Shown: in pieces, positions 11,655 through 23,539 of the stretch
How the letters are laid out: each line of letters begins with the position of its first letter
How positions within the stretch are numbered: the stretch's first letter is position 1
Origin: Hyposmocoma kahamanoa
Taxonomy: Eukaryota > Arthropoda > Insecta > Lepidoptera > Cosmopterigidae
NCBI RefSeq assembly: GCF_003589595.1
Contig: NW_020654810.1
Location: 11,112,418 to 11,176,417, forward strand
Reading direction: 5' to 3'
Length of the DNA stretch: 64,000 nt
The notes under the pieces: generated by a model
The model's database searches: none
Told to the model about the DNA's origin: nothing
What the model saw: only the letters and a program-made list of their open reading frames with translations
Translations under genes and position numbers: made by a program

Positions 11655-11866
11655 AATAATAATAACGCACACACTCAACATAGCCCCGCACTAGGGAAAC
11701 CTTGTGTCGCGGGTGCCATGGACACACACATAGACAGCCACAAATTACACCCAAACTCACGAGAGAAATAAATGTAGGCCATACAAATATTTCTCCCGGC
11801 CCGGGAATCGAACCCGGGGACCTCTAAGTGGCAGTCCGGTATGGTAACCGTTCGGCCACGGAGGCA
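11655..11866 (-). repeat. tRNA-derived SINE, type 1
   Basis: Minus-strand full-length copy. On that strand it begins GCCTCCGTGGCCGAACGGTT, has the B box GGTTCGATTCC, then TATGGCCTACATTTATTTCT, the ACCCGCGACACAAGG block and a (TTA)n tail. It is one of the best-preserved copies here. The head cannot form a closed tRNA acceptor stem, so it is not a tRNA gene. Confidence 0.88.
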
Positions 11867-12460
11867 GTTTATAATTGTGCCATTATAAACTGCAAAAACC
11901 CACAGTTATGGTGTAAACGAGTAAACAAAGACGTTTCCTTTCACGGGCAAGTGATTTTGTAATCAGAAGATCATCATTTATTTTAAAAACAATTATTTTG
12001 ATTTTGTATGAATTTCGAGGAAACAAATATACAACGGCCGCTTGTACATTCTTTTGACCAAATTTAACATTTAATGATATATACACTGTCGCGATTCTGA
12101 TCGATTTTGAAAACAAAGGGACGCGCCACGATTGTCCGAATATAGTGAGCAAACAATTACATACATTGCCGGATATGTAGAACGAGTAATGCACAAAAAA
12201 TATATAATGCAAAGAATTAACAGTGCGCAGTCTTTACTAAAACCTGGAGTTGGTCATACGTGTGAGTTCGTTGCTTTCGAGGACGAAGGTGGTCTAGTTT
12301 ATCCCATTTAAGATGTTATCCAAATATGCAGAGCAGCAGAGTTAGAAATCCGAGAAATAATAAACAAATCACAAAAATTTCACACGAGGCCGTCATTAAG
12401 TAAACCTCTTCTGATTAATAAGATTTTACCATATTTTTTAGCAGTAACATTTTCAATCAG
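11867..12460. other. Spacer, no gene recognised
   Basis: Open frames here have no recognisable product and no splice-site pattern supports an exon. Confidence 0.4.
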
Positions 12461-12782
12461 AAATGAGGAAATCCGTAAGAGAACGAAAGTCACCGACATA
12501 GCTCGAAGGATTAGCAAGTTGAAGTGGCTGTGGGCAGGGCACATAGCTCGTAGAACTGGCGGCCGTTGGGGCAGAAAGGTTCTTGAATGGAGACCACGAA
12601 CCGGACAGCGTTCAGTGGGACGGCCCTCTACTAGATGGATGGATGACCTGGTAAGGGCGGCGGGTAACCGATGGATGCACGTCGCGTCCGATCGGCTGCT
12701 CTGGAAATCTTTGGGGGAGGTCTATGTTCAGCATTGGACGTCTTCCGGCTGATATGATGATGAAGATGATGATGAACATTTT
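12461..12782 (+). mobile_element. 3' end of an RTE-type LINE
   Basis: A reading frame from about 12465 to 12750 encodes the C-terminal block familiar from RTE-clade reverse transcriptases: KVTDIARRISKLKWLWAGHI, then RTGGRWGRKVLEWRP, GRPSTRWMDDLV and a final WTSSG. It is followed directly by an ATGATG-type microsatellite (12752-12778), the usual tail of this clade. Only about 95 codons are present, so the copy is severely 5'-truncated. The frame has no stop, suggesting a fairly recent insertion. Confidence 0.88.
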
Positions 12783-14364
12783 CATTTGTCTTGCCATTCA
12801 TCAATTTGATCAATTACCAACAGTCGCAAGTTCATATATTGACCTGCGTTTTCATTATTTAAGTTAATCGATAAGATCTTCTATTACAAAAAGATGTTAT
12901 ATAATAAGCTCATTTTATTGGAAGGAATTGTCCTTTAATAATTGAAGCCGATTAAAAATTAGTGTTGTTTTTTTTTAGGTAATCAACATTTTTTTAAAAG
13001 AAGTAAATTAAAGGAGTTAGCTATCTTATTATAGTATTTTTTTACTATATTAATATTAAGGCTACTTGTAATCAACAAATACTTGAAAAAAAATTATATT
13101 TAGAATCGATTAATTAAATGTAATACGCGTGTTTAAGCGTATTCCGTTCAATCAATCGATTTAGGCGAGCAGTAGGAGGTACCCATAACTAAATAGCTCT
13201 TGTGACGTCATAGTGGGTACAAAAAATGTGGCACACTTGGTTTTCTTACAAATTGCTGTACTTGCGGCGTCTATCTACAGATATGTCTGTAGTATCTTTT
13301 ATATAAAATTTTAAGAAAAAGGCAATGAAAACAATCAATAATCTACATAATTATGAACTTATACTAATATGACTTACTATTAATCAGGCCTTGCAATGCA
13401 AAATTTATACAAAAAACGACCAAAACGTTTTTTGTGTAAAAAAATGAAACAATCCTTAAGATTGAGGCTTTCGATTAGTATAGTAAAATTACAGGTGGGT
13501 TTTTTCCACATTTACCGGGTTCGATTACCTGGAAACAAAAAAAAACTAACTAGGTACTTGTATGTCATATTAAAGAGGAATTAATTGATATCTACGGCCA
13601 TTTATGTAACTACTTCCAGGCTATAGATCCGCGCCATGTAGACAGAAGTTGGGATTTTGACCTTTTACGATGGAGGTTAACAGTCCTATTGAGTCATTGG
13701 TCCACGATGTAATGAAATCGTTTCTAACAAAGGAAACGTTTAGGTATATATATATATATATAATTTTTTATCTAAATTGAACACCATTCAGCAAAAAACT
13801 ATTTTATTTTTGCAGTGAAACCTAGATATCTTTATACGCTCTCAATGAAAATTTCTCTTTCAGGTTGTGCCATCCTATTTCTATCGTACTACCTCTCTTT
13901 CGTCTATTGTTTGTAATAATGTACCAAACTCACCTGTTACCTAGCCTATAACGTTTATAAGACCGGATACCGGCAATCGGTTTCCAAACGTTACCCGAAT
14001 AGGTTAATCGAATAGTGTAGAGACGTCAAGAATCGACCACTAATGGCCGGGATCGGTGTCATTGCGCTGTGCGCCAATTAAAACGTTCGATCCAGCGGAA
14101 ATTGTTGCCCCAGAGCGCGCCCCAATCGGGTTCCGAACAATCGACACCTAAGTGACACGGTAGGATTCATTGTCTATTAGGAACAGCTGTTTTGTCGTTC
14201 AGTTGGAGACTACAAAGATACAATTCTAAACTGGGAGAGAATTTCGTTAGGATACGTATTATACACGTGCACGCAGTTTGCACATATTGTTATTCGAAGC
14301 TTATAAATAAAATTTGAGAATAAACATTTCTTGCACATAGATATTATTTATTATTATTTAATTA
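12783..14364. other. Spacer with a (TA)n tract and a GC-richer block
   Basis: A (TA)n microsatellite lies near 13744-13763. From about 13930 to 14220 the sequence is markedly less A+T-rich and has no repeat signature shared with the rest of the window, so it is a candidate regulatory or untranslated region. No reading frame there is convincing. Confidence 0.35.
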
Positions 14365-14640
14365 GCAGCAGAGCTCCTTGTGAAAGAGTTCGTCCAGGGA
14401 AGTACTGCTACTGTACCTATTTCTACCACCAAGCGGTAATGTGAGCATTACCTACTGCGTTCCGGTTTTGGAGGGGTGGGTGAAATTACAGGCAAATGGA
14501 CTTATCAACTTATGTCTCAGTACAGTAGCAGTGCTCTTCAGATCTTTGCGATTTGAAGCTTTGAGTGTCACTCAACTGCTATAGACAGGCGTGTCGCTTA
14601 CCATGTGTCACTTGGTGTTATAAAAAAAATAACGTTATTG
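14365..14640 (+). mobile_element. Repeat A copy, near full length
   Basis: Uninterrupted copy that serves as reference for the family: AGAGCTCCTTGTGAAAGAGT head, CGTCCAGGGAAGTACTGC, AAGCGGTAATGTGAGCATTA, GGTGAAATTACAGGCAAATG, CAGATCTTTGCGATTTGAAG, ATAGACAGGCGTGTCGCTTA and an A-rich end near 14627-14640. Confidence 0.85.
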
Positions 14641-15173
14641 ATATAACACGTTAGACTTGGTTAGATTTAATTTCTTATCTATCCATTTAGATTTAAACTT
14701 GCACTCTAAAGGGAATGTAGGTTAAACAGTGTCAACCCCTATTTGCTCATTGAAATTCAACTGCTTACTTGAATCTCAGTTTCTTTTGCATCCAGTTGGC
14801 ACAAGATTCGTACCCGTAACCCGCATTATGTTTCTGGACTCTTGTCAAAACTCTCCTCGATGAGAATGGGGAAATAAGGTCAAAATGGTACTACTGCGTA
14901 TTTTGAGTTAACGCTAATTGATTAATAATAATTTCTGTTTCTATTGATATAATCATAGCGACAAATATATCGCACCGTTAATATTATAGTGTATTAACTC
15001 AAAAACTGTATTTTTTCAGAATTGATGAAAAACGAATACTCACTTCCCGTGATAGATCATTAAAATTTATGTACAGGTTAAACTTTATTATAGACAGCTA
15101 AACAATTTCGTACTGGTCAAGTATATTTAAAAATAAAAGGAAGAAATAATTTAATATTCTTGAGTAAGGACTG
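14641..15173. other. Spacer, nothing recognised
   Basis: No gene or repeat boundary supported. Confidence 0.4.
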
Positions 15174-15330
15174 TATATCGAGTTCTTAGGTTTTCGCGAT
15201 TGTTACACATAGGAAATGAAACTATTTTTCCGGATTTAAATCGCGTATATTTGTTTCTTCAAAGAAAACGACGTTTCGGGCCCTGTACAGGTCCCATGGT
15301 CACGGTTGACTGAGGTGGTACAGTCTTCAA
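15174..15330 (+). repeat. Repeat C copy
   Basis: One of five copies of a dispersed repeat marked by TCGAGTTCTTAGGTTTTCGC, GATTGTTACACATAGGAAAT and ACGTTTCGGGCCCTGTACAG. Other copies are at 25018, 38207, 39475 and, inverted, 59978. The class is unknown. Confidence 0.75.
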
Positions 15331-15365
15331 CCAGTTATATCTGATATTGATGCAGTTGATGAGTT

Positions 15366-15475
15366 TTTTCGATTTAAAGCTTTGAGTGGCACCGCAACTG
15401 CTATGGACAGGCGAGTCGCGGTGTTAACACCAGGTGCACGATTTGCCCGTCCCGTCATTTGGTATCGCAAAAAAC
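15366..15475 (+). mobile_element. Repeat A, 5'-truncated copy
   Basis: Only the 3' third is present: GATTTAAAGCTTTGAGTGGC, GCAACTGCTATGGACAGGCG, CCCGTCATTTGGTATC and an A-rich end. A truncated 5' side with a kept 3' end is the pattern left by target-primed reverse transcription. Confidence 0.8.
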
Positions 15476-15852
15476 TGTTTTCTTTTCAATTGAATGAATA
15501 GCTGATGTAGAAGAATGAGAAACACAAAAAATGCTGTTTGTTTTCAAGTTCCAGAGCAAAAGTTATTCATTTAGATGATAGAAACGCCGTTAAAATATTT
15601 TGGGTTAATGAAATATAGAGCTGTAGTACTGGACTCTTCGGAACTTCGCTATGCAAACGGAACTGGGCCAAACTGATAACAACGGCGTATTATTTACGAA
15701 CGAATTTACGGTTCACCCTGCTTCACGAACTTTTCACTGTAACTTTATTATAATAGTGTATTTGAGATAAAAAAAATAACTTATAATTTATAAAATACAA
15801 CGTTAAAAGAATACGCTAATGACTGTGGTGCTTTGAAGAATTATCTTTGATA

Positions 15853-16061
15853 ATAATAACAATAACGCACACACTCATAGCCCCGCACTAGGGAGACCCT
15901 ATATCGCGGGTGCCATGGACACACGCATAGACGACCACAAATTGCACTCAAACTCACGAAAAAAATAAATGTAGGCCATACAAATATTTCTCCCGGCCTT
16001 CATCGAACCCGGGACCTTTACGTGGCAAACCAGCATGGTAACCGTTCGGCCACCGAGGCAC
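15853..16061 (-). repeat. tRNA-derived SINE, type 1
   Basis: Minus-strand copy with an intact head (GTGGCCGAACGGTTACCATG), a slightly damaged B-box region, the ATTTGTATGGCCTACATTTA body and an ATT-repeat tail near 15853-15866. Confidence 0.85.
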
Positions 16062-16887
16062 TTATCAACTTCATGTTCGCTCTTGATGTCATGTCACGTT
16101 GCTACGATACTATTACTCCATGTCGTCTAATAGTTTTGTGAAATAAAATCGTAATTGAAATATAATCGAAATCTTTAGAAAATTTTGTCTAATTTATCAG
16201 CACATAAATAAGCAAAGGCAAAAAGTAACTTAGAAAAACTTAACATTCTATCTGTAGTAAGCATATCAGGACATATTGCTGTAAATATATAAAATTAAAT
16301 GTATAAAGAATTTACAAAGATGACATATAGCAGTAAAGAGAAAGCTTTTAACCAGTGCCGGGTCTGAGATAAACTCTTAATTGCATTAAGTTCAGTTGCA
16401 ACATTCTCTAAAACTTTGCCTCTATGTTCGCAGTTAGATCATCGGTCACAGACTGATAGAGATCAGTAGGGAACCCGTACGCGGTTTAATTACTAGGAAA
16501 ATTTTAAGATATCTAGATACTTGATTCTACATAATATCTACACATTATTTATAGTTACGATGGATTTATGATCGTTAAAAATTTTTATTATAATCTGAAC
16601 ACAAGTAGTATTCCGTTTTTCTAATACTGTTAAAGCTACCTCTATCTACCCTTACCTTTCATATCACACTTAGTACGTTACAGTTAACGCCAACTCTCTT
16701 CACTGTCGACAGGGGCATCTGACACATACATAGTTTAACAGCACTGTACTGTCGTCTGTATAACCAAAGATGCAGGACATGAGCAGCATGTCGTTTTTGT
16801 GGGTTTCCTGGGCTTTGCGATATCAATTCTTTCGTCTCGCGTCTCCAATTTTTAGCGTTTTCTAACTAAGTCACTCAGCGTAAAACC
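16062..16887. other. Spacer, nothing recognised
   Basis: No gene or element boundary supported. Sequence is ordinary and A+T-rich. Confidence 0.4.
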
Positions 16888-16901
16888 AGGGGCGAGCGGT
16901 G

Positions 16902-17338
16902 TCACCCAAGTATTGTCGCGGAAAGAGGCGGCGGAGCGGGAGCGAGAGGAAGACCCTTCCTCTCATCCTATGCGCCGCAAACGTTTAGGGCGCAGGCGGC
17001 TGGCCTATGCCCGCCAATTGCCGCCCTGACAGTGAACCCTGAGTGACAAAACGGGGGCTTTGTCACTCACTGGGCAAGGGTTCACGGGTTGGTTGGCATG
17101 CCAAGTATTCCCGACATGCCACTAACGACGGAGTGGAGAAACTCTCCCAGAGGTGGGTCCGCAGTCGCGGACAACCGTAGGCCGGGCCGTGAATCGTAAA
17201 TCACGTAGCCACAGCCCCGTCCCATGCGGAGTGTGGGAATACCCGGGGGTTTTTAGTGAGTAGGAGTCTCACATAACCACCGCGCTTCCCCGTGACGCGG
17301 TGGTATCCATGACGGATTTTCCCCCGGAAAGGAAAAAA
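16902..17338 (+). mobile_element. LINE 3' end with an exact 14-bp target-site duplication
   Basis: A 437-bp GC-rich block flanked by AGGGGCGAGCGGTG at 16888-16901 and again at 17339-17352. The insert ends in GGAAAGG followed by a run of A, so it was copied in the plus orientation by target-primed reverse transcription. Its interior (GTGAGTAGGAGTCTCACATA, ACCACCGCG) resembles the 3' untranslated end of an RNase H/R1-group LINE. That assignment is from memory of lepidopteran elements and not certain. No coding frame is retained. The perfect duplication implies recent insertion. Confidence 0.85.
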
Positions 17339-17352
17339 AGGGGCGAGCGGTG

Positions 17353-18919
17353 CCAATTTATGCTTTAGAAACTTGAGAACACAAAATTAATTATTTCATA
17401 GTCCGAGTAGTTGTGTCAAAATCGGCAGACACGCAGTATGACGGATCATAAGAAAATCGCAGTTGATGCCAGGGATAAGACGCAAAAAGTACGACATTGC
17501 ATCTCAATCTGTTTACTTATATCGCCAATCGCTTCTGGTACCACTACTAGTTAATCGACTCCCCAAGCCGATAGATATAAATTTCATTAGACAGTAATTT
17601 CACGTCGGTCTCTCAGATAGCGCTACTCGCCAGTTGAGTGAAATATTGCGATAGAGCACAATACATGTTCGCGCCTCTCTGCCAGTGTGGTTCATTTTTT
17701 GGTACGGGAACAACCGTTTGTGGTGATGGGTATTAAAGACCCCCAAAAAGACAAGTTGTCTTTTAAGTTCCCATTGCTGGGTTGTTTCCGCCGAACAGTT
17801 GTCTCCGTGTGTTTGCTATGCAAGTAATTATAAAGAATTTAAATATAAGGGTAAAGAATTTGTTGTAAGCCAGTGACCAACAGAACCTGAGAGCTCGGGG
17901 TCTTCGAAGTCACGGAGGAGCTTGGAACAAATGTCCCCATGGGCCTAAGTCCAGATACCAGCGCACTACTTAAATCTGTGCTCCAAAATGTATATTCTGG
18001 GTAGCGCAGACAGAACTTGGATCTCGGATGTTCGAGAGGTAAACTTTTAGTGAAAAGACTTTCATCCGCTGTTTAGCCCTTCTAAATTTTATAGGTAAAC
18101 GTTTTATTTGACGGGGAGAGTGAATGGGGATAATGAAAGTCATGCGGCGAACATCCACGATGATCCTTTGATCCTATTGCCAATCGGTACAATAAAGCAC
18201 CTCGAGATTTTTCGCGAATTGACGAATCAGAATTTCATTGGAGATTAACAAGCTAATTGTAATTAGTATTTACCTGTGATCTCGTTACCCTCCATGACCA
18301 GGGTCCCAGCGTAAGCAAGAAAGGTTCACTGCAATGGACTGTCTCAGTGAGTGCAGCTGTGAAAGTGTTAATATTTATGAGAGACAGATATAATGGTTCA
18401 TGTCACATAGTTTTTTCTGAGAGCAGTAGATGCAATCTAGTCCATTTAAAGCGAATTGCTAAAAAATCTCTCTGCAAAAATACATCTTATATGTAAAATA
18501 TGTTTTATAAAATTTAACTAACCGTTTGTAATTATACTTACGATATAAATCAAACTAACTATACATGCATTCGCACTTGGCGCAGCGAGAACTTGGTTCA
18601 TTCATTATTTACTTTAAACTCGGTCTCACGTGCCATTATATCGCAGAAATCAGGTTACAAATACTCCAGTTTATTAAATATTCCTAGGGTCTCATATAGT
18701 TGTGATGTTAATTACTGAATTTATGTCTACAAAAGGCACAATTATGTCTACGGATTGTGTTATTCAAGGGTGAACAAAACCAGGACCTTCAAATGTTTAA
18801 TGAGTTTTATAAAAATAGGATATATTATTGTTTTATTTTAAAACAAAGTATACATGAATATGCTAAAAATGAATTTGGAATTCGTTGTTCGATAGGACAG
18901 GTAACACAAGATAATAATG
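17353..18919. other. Spacer, no confident gene
   Basis: About 17440-17740 is less A+T-rich and contains a TATAAA at 17576-17581 and a TCAGATAG at about 17613-17620, but their spacing is too wide for a convincing core promoter and no reading frame follows. No repeat was recognised. Confidence 0.35.
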
Positions 18920-21578
18920 ATTGAAGCGTTGGGGGATGCTCCGAACGAACTTCAATTTGAATTTAAAATTTGCCCATGGATTTATTTCTATTTTCAGCAG
19001 TGCTCCCACGATGGTCTCTGCTGCAATACCTCCCAAATTAGAACCAATCACTACTGATTTGACTTGTTCGATTGTTCGATTTCACTCATTAAATTCAGCA
19101 GCTTTGACTTCAAATTGTAATAAAAAGAAATTAAAAAAAATGTTAAAATTGATAAATTCCAACACTAACAAATTAATAAAGAAAAATGTTGCATTTTGTA
19201 AAAATATAACTTTAAGAAAAGAACGTCAGAACTTGTTGCATGAATTGAGTGACTGTACACTAAACCTTGAAAAAAATAGGCAAAGTTATGAATGTGACAT
19301 ACAACGTCTTCAGTCAGAATTAGATAGGTTGACATATTCATTACAGTTCATGACTTAAAAATATGAAACAGCTCAACAGGAATTTAAGGAACAGACATTG
19401 GCTATTGATAAGTTGTTAGATTTATGTAAATATATAATGATAGATTTGATTCTTTAACAGGCACTCATATTTGTAACTGTGAACAAACAAAAACACAATC
19501 TTCCTCGCCCGCGTGTGTCACTAATCCTTCTCTATTGCTAGTGCAGAAACCTTGTATGGAATTAAAAAAATACCTCCTTGTCAGTAGTTAGCGCAAACGG
19601 AATTCAAAATAATATTGTTATGTACAGCGTTGAAATGGGTAAAAATATAGGTTTGGAACTACCCAGGACTTAAATTAAGAAACATTTGCATGCCAGGTGC
19701 AACTTACTGGAAAATACTATATAGCACTTTGTCAAGTAAATTGGAGCATAACACAACATTAATAATATTAATTGGCAGAAGAGGTAAATCTAAGAAAAAA
19801 GATTTAATGCAATATTTGTCACAATTAAATAATTGATATAAGAGAAATTATTTTGTTCGCTTTTCCCTTTAGCAATAGCCTCACTACAAGTGAAAATAAT
19901 ATGAGGAATAACTTAAATAGAACATTACACAGCTTGACATTTCATTATAGTAAATTTCATTTTATGGATACTAATAATTTTATTAGTAAATATTTTTATT
20001 TCACTAAAGATATGTATTATCTTACTAGTTATTTTAGGGGACAGATAGCAGAGTTGCTATCATATTATATTAATAGTTCAGCCAAATCGTTGGCTACCAG
20101 ACCGGCTGCTTCTATTGAGCAGTCCATTGACATTGGTTAGTTTACTGACATTAATCAAACTGTTAAAAATAGTTCAATTCCCAATTATTTAAAATAATTA
20201 ATAAGCCAACGAAGAGATACTCTTGCAACACAGTGACATTAAAAAAAACCAACCTAAAACTCATAGAAATAAAATTAATTGTATATTATACCTGGTGCAC
20301 CAAAATATTCAAGGCATTAAAGACAAAGAGTTAGCAATAGAATTATTTATTAACTGCAATAGAAATAAAGTAATGCTTAAAGTAACCGACATTCCGTATG
20401 TTAACCATCTCAATAAATTGTATAATTCAGTCTTCAATATAGTGAAAACTGAACGTGATAATGTTTTTAAGTTCAAAATTATAATATAATAATTTATTGA
20501 AATTTAGTGGTCGAGCGATAGTGGGAGTTCATAAAAGTAGACAAAGGCTACATGATCTTTACGATGAAAGGACCTATAACACTAGTAACAGTTTTAATGA
20601 TTTTGTTAGGAAGTATTCGAAAATGTTTAAACGTGTTTGTGGTGCAGCCAAAGCAATGTTTATAAATAATAAAATGAAAAGCAGCGCGAATGTAGAAAAA
20701 GCGACCTGGAATATTATAAACAGCGAAACTGGAAGGGTCAAACCTAGATTTTAAACTAAGATTTAATGACAAAATTATAAACACAGACGCAGAAGTTGCT
20801 AAAATATTTGAAAGTTTTTTTAATGACATTCCAATGTTGACTACTAAGTCGTTAAATTCATCTCCCACCGCCGCTGAATCCTTACTAAAAGAAAATAATG
20901 CAGTTAGTATTACTAAATTTAAGATTCCGTCATGTATTTCCAAACGACATTGTTTTAGCCCTTAAGTCTATTGACATAAAAAATACTGCAGACCTTGATG
21001 GTCTTTCAGTCATAGTAATAAGTTCTATAGTTGATTGTATTGCGCCTTACTTAGCATGTGTTGATGATGGTGTTTCCTGACGTCATGAAGTAAGATTATT
21101 CCACTTTTCAAATCTGGTAGTATTTCAGACCCCACCAATTTCAGACCTATTTTAATACTACCAACTCTCAGTAAAATATTTGAAAAAATTATTCTAAATC
21201 AGCTGTGTGCACATTTTTATAATAATAACTTAATGTCTCCTAAACAATTTGGTTTCACTCGTGGTCGCTCTACAACCGATGCTGGTGTTGAGTTGATGAA
21301 ACATATGTTTGATGCATGAAGACTCACATATGCTATTGATGTGTTCTGTGACGTTTCTAAGGCTTTTGATTGTGTGCACCATGAGACTCTGGTCAGCAAA
21401 CTTCGCCATTATGTCGCGACGTGAGTTCGACCTTCTTAATTCGTATTTGAGGTAGGGTCGGAGTTCAGAGAGTTCTTCTCAGGGAGGTCAGCGTAGTGAA
21501 CGAGCAGTAGCTTAAACGTGACGTTTTAAGTGTAAATTTATTTTACCTATGGAATAAATAATCTTTGACTTTGATTTA
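18920..21578 (+). mobile_element. Decayed CR1/Jockey-like LINE (ORF1 plus broken ORF2)
   Basis: The left part holds an ORF1-like frame (18921-19358) with a Lys/Asn-rich region and a predicted coiled coil (QNLLHELSDCTLNLEKN, then QRLQSELDRLTYSLQF). It is continued in other frames to about 20140, ending with GQIAELLSYYINSSAKSLAT. ORF2 starts as an endonuclease-like HQNIQGIKDKELAIELF at about 20310 but soon jumps to downstream sequence, so most of the endonuclease is deleted. Reverse-transcriptase blocks follow: DPTNFRPI at about 21131, SKIFEKIILNQL, PKQFGFTRGRSTTDAGVEL and IDVFCDVSKAFDCVHHETL. The catalytic FADD region is absent. The 3' end (21480-21578) matches the element at 48409-49914. Confidence 0.8.
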
Positions 21579-21714
21579 AGGGGAAATGTATACGCTTCTA
21601 TTATAAGATTCCGGTTGATATACAAAATTTGCCTTTCACGAGGTTTGAAACTCTAGTGAGTAACTAATCTGCGTACTTGGATGACAAAAATCCGTGATTA
21701 CTACCACCCGTTTA

Positions 21715-21940
21715 GTTCATGGAGGTAGTCTCGCTCCCTGATGTTTGAAAGCAAAAAAAAATATTGTAAATGTTGAATGTGTACTAATGGTATTTACAAA
21801 GAGCAACCCCTAGAGTTTCTTGCTCATTCTTCTCAGGGGAATCTGCCTTACGAATGAGCGGTAGAGTTTAACCAATGTGACGATTTCAAGTGTAATAATG
21901 CTTACCTATGAAATAAAGATTATTTTGATTTTTAATAAAA
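21715..21940 (+). mobile_element. 3' end of a second CR1/Jockey-like LINE
   Basis: Non-coding tail marked by ATGGTATTTACAAAGAGCAA, GAGTTTCTTGCTCATTCTTC, AATCTGCCTTACGAATGAGC and AATAAAGATTATTTTGATTT. The same blocks recur at 36628-36755 and, inverted, at 48425-48560, so this is a 5'-truncated LINE and not a gene tail. Confidence 0.7.
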
Positions 21941-22155
21941 ACACTTAACTTTTAATATTTGGTACGTTATTCAATTTCATTAAAAAAATTTATGAATCGT
22001 GTGGAAGACAACTGACCTTATTTCATTTTTGAAGGTTGGCAGTACATTAGCCCTTTCATGGACAGTACTTAAATATTACCCAGCTATGGCACACAAAAAT
22101 GACTTGTATGTCCTTTTCATGCCGTAGTAGGGCTTATATTGATTCAATATGAAAT

Positions 22156-22394
22156 CGATACCTCCAATGACCACTACGCTAACATTATTTTTTATAAACA
22201 GCCATTTTTATTCACTAATGTATTATGTTCCCTGAATTTTGGGAAAAAATAAAGAACAAAAAAACAAAATTCGAAAAAAGACACCAAAAACCGAATTTTG
22301 TAAAAAAATAACGAAACAAAAAACAAAATAACAACAGAACAGGTCCAAAAATTAAGTTGGCGTCTTGTTGGCGTAGTGTTCATTGGAGGTATCG
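22156..22394. mobile_element. MITE with 28-bp inverted ends and an A-rich core
   Basis: Left end CGATACCTCCAATGACCACT and the complement of the right end match over 28 bases with two mismatches. The core on the plus strand is nearly pure A/C runs (AAAATAAAGAACAAAAAAAC type) for over 100 bases. A GAAAT on each side may be the target duplication, but the overlap with the inverted end makes this ambiguous. It encodes nothing. Confidence 0.75.
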
Positions 22395-22734
22395 AAATTT
22401 TCAATGAATGTAAATAATTGAATTTTGTCTGTACGTTGTTGATACTTCCCTATGGGAAAGCAGTAGGCGGCAATTCTACAGAAACCACTTGGAAATCTCT
22501 TAGTGAAAGGCCGTAGTTGTTTTTTTCTTTGAGAGCCATCGGTATATGATAATTTTTAATAATAATTTTTGATAATTTTAGTATATTTGTATGTATGTAA
22601 GTGTATGTATTATATTATTAAGTAAGGTATTAGGTTAGTTTGTTATATATACATATAATTATGAATTTGTTTCATTTATTTTAATATAACCGTAATATTC
22701 AGTTTATTTACCGCGTTCGTGAATTTCGTTTTTC

Positions 22735-22852
22735 TCAAAGGTTGACTGGTAGAGAATGCTTTTAGCATTAAGTCCGCCTTTTGTACCCTTTGTATTGTGG
22801 TCAATAAAGTTTAATAAATAAAATAAATAAATAAATAATTACCCGTATTTAA
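22735..22852 (+). mobile_element. LINE 3' tail ending in (TAAA)n
   Basis: Contains GGTTGACTGGTAGAGAATGC, TTTTAGCATTAAGTCCGCCT, TTGTACCC and then CAATAAAGTTT followed by a TAAA microsatellite (about 22817-22850). I know this arrangement as the 3' end of an abundant lepidopteran LINE. Only the tail remains. Confidence 0.65.
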
Positions 22853-23129
22853 TTAAATGTTACCCCGGTATTAATTAATATTTAATAATATTAAATATTA
22901 TCATATTTTAATATTTTATTATATGGTAGGTAAATGCCGTAACTGTCCATTGTCCATGAACGAAAATTCTGCCTTTGAAGTTATAATGAGCCACAAAAAT
23001 TATTTAAATACTGAATTATAAATTAAGGCTTACTCTTTGCACATTTCAAAGTAGATTGGTGGTAGATTAATCCTCAAATAATAATAATATATATGTAATA
23101 ACAATATAGCCGTGAGTAGTGATTTGTTA

Positions 23130-23475
23130 TTTTTTTTATGATACTAAATGATGAGACGAAGAAGTCGTGCCCCTGGTGGTAAGTGACACGCCTGTCCATA
23201 GCAGTTGCAGTGCCATTCAGAACTTTTAATCGCAGAGGTATGATGGGCACTACCAATGCGTCTGTCACACTGAAACATAAGTTGGCAAGGTCTATGTGCC
23301 TATAATTTCGCCGGCACTCTTACCCTTCAAAAACGAAACGCACATAAAGCTCACATTACCAGAGATTACTTAATTACTACGTAAATTAATGTTTGGCGGC
23401 AGAAATAGGTATGGTGGCAGTTCGGCTCTGGACGAACTCCTTCGCAAAGAGTACTGCTACTACTGATTTTGGCTT
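23130..23475 (-). mobile_element. Repeat A copy
   Basis: Minus orientation, near full length: TTTGCGAAGGAGTTCGTCCA head, ACCAAACATTAATTTACG insertion-like stretch, GTAATGTGAGC, AATTATAGGCACATAGACC, GCAACTGCTATGGACAGGCG and an A-rich end at about 23130. A small internal duplication near 23365-23395 distinguishes it. An open frame over its 3' end contains the residues ATAMDRRVTYHQGHDFFV, similar to those in other copies. Confidence 0.85.
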
Positions 23476-23539
23476 ATATCTACAAGATATTATAATAGTA
23501 GTGTACCCAACAATCACAGCAATTCTGCCTTCCTCTAAT

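Noticed and set aside
11789..11862. tRNA gene on the minus strand
   Set aside because: Clear A and B boxes, but the acceptor stem does not pair and the same sequence with the same body recurs four more times. It is the head of a SINE.
12612..12813. Minus-strand frames over the RTE tail
   Set aside because: They are shadows of the plus-strand reverse-transcriptase frame, and the His-rich part comes from the ATGATG microsatellite.
17576..17620. TATA box plus initiator core promoter
   Set aside because: Spacing is about 39 bases and no transcript-like or coding sequence follows.
18921..19358. Host gene with a coiled coil
   Set aside because: It is followed by endonuclease and reverse-transcriptase fragments and a LINE 3' end, so it is ORF1 of a retroelement.
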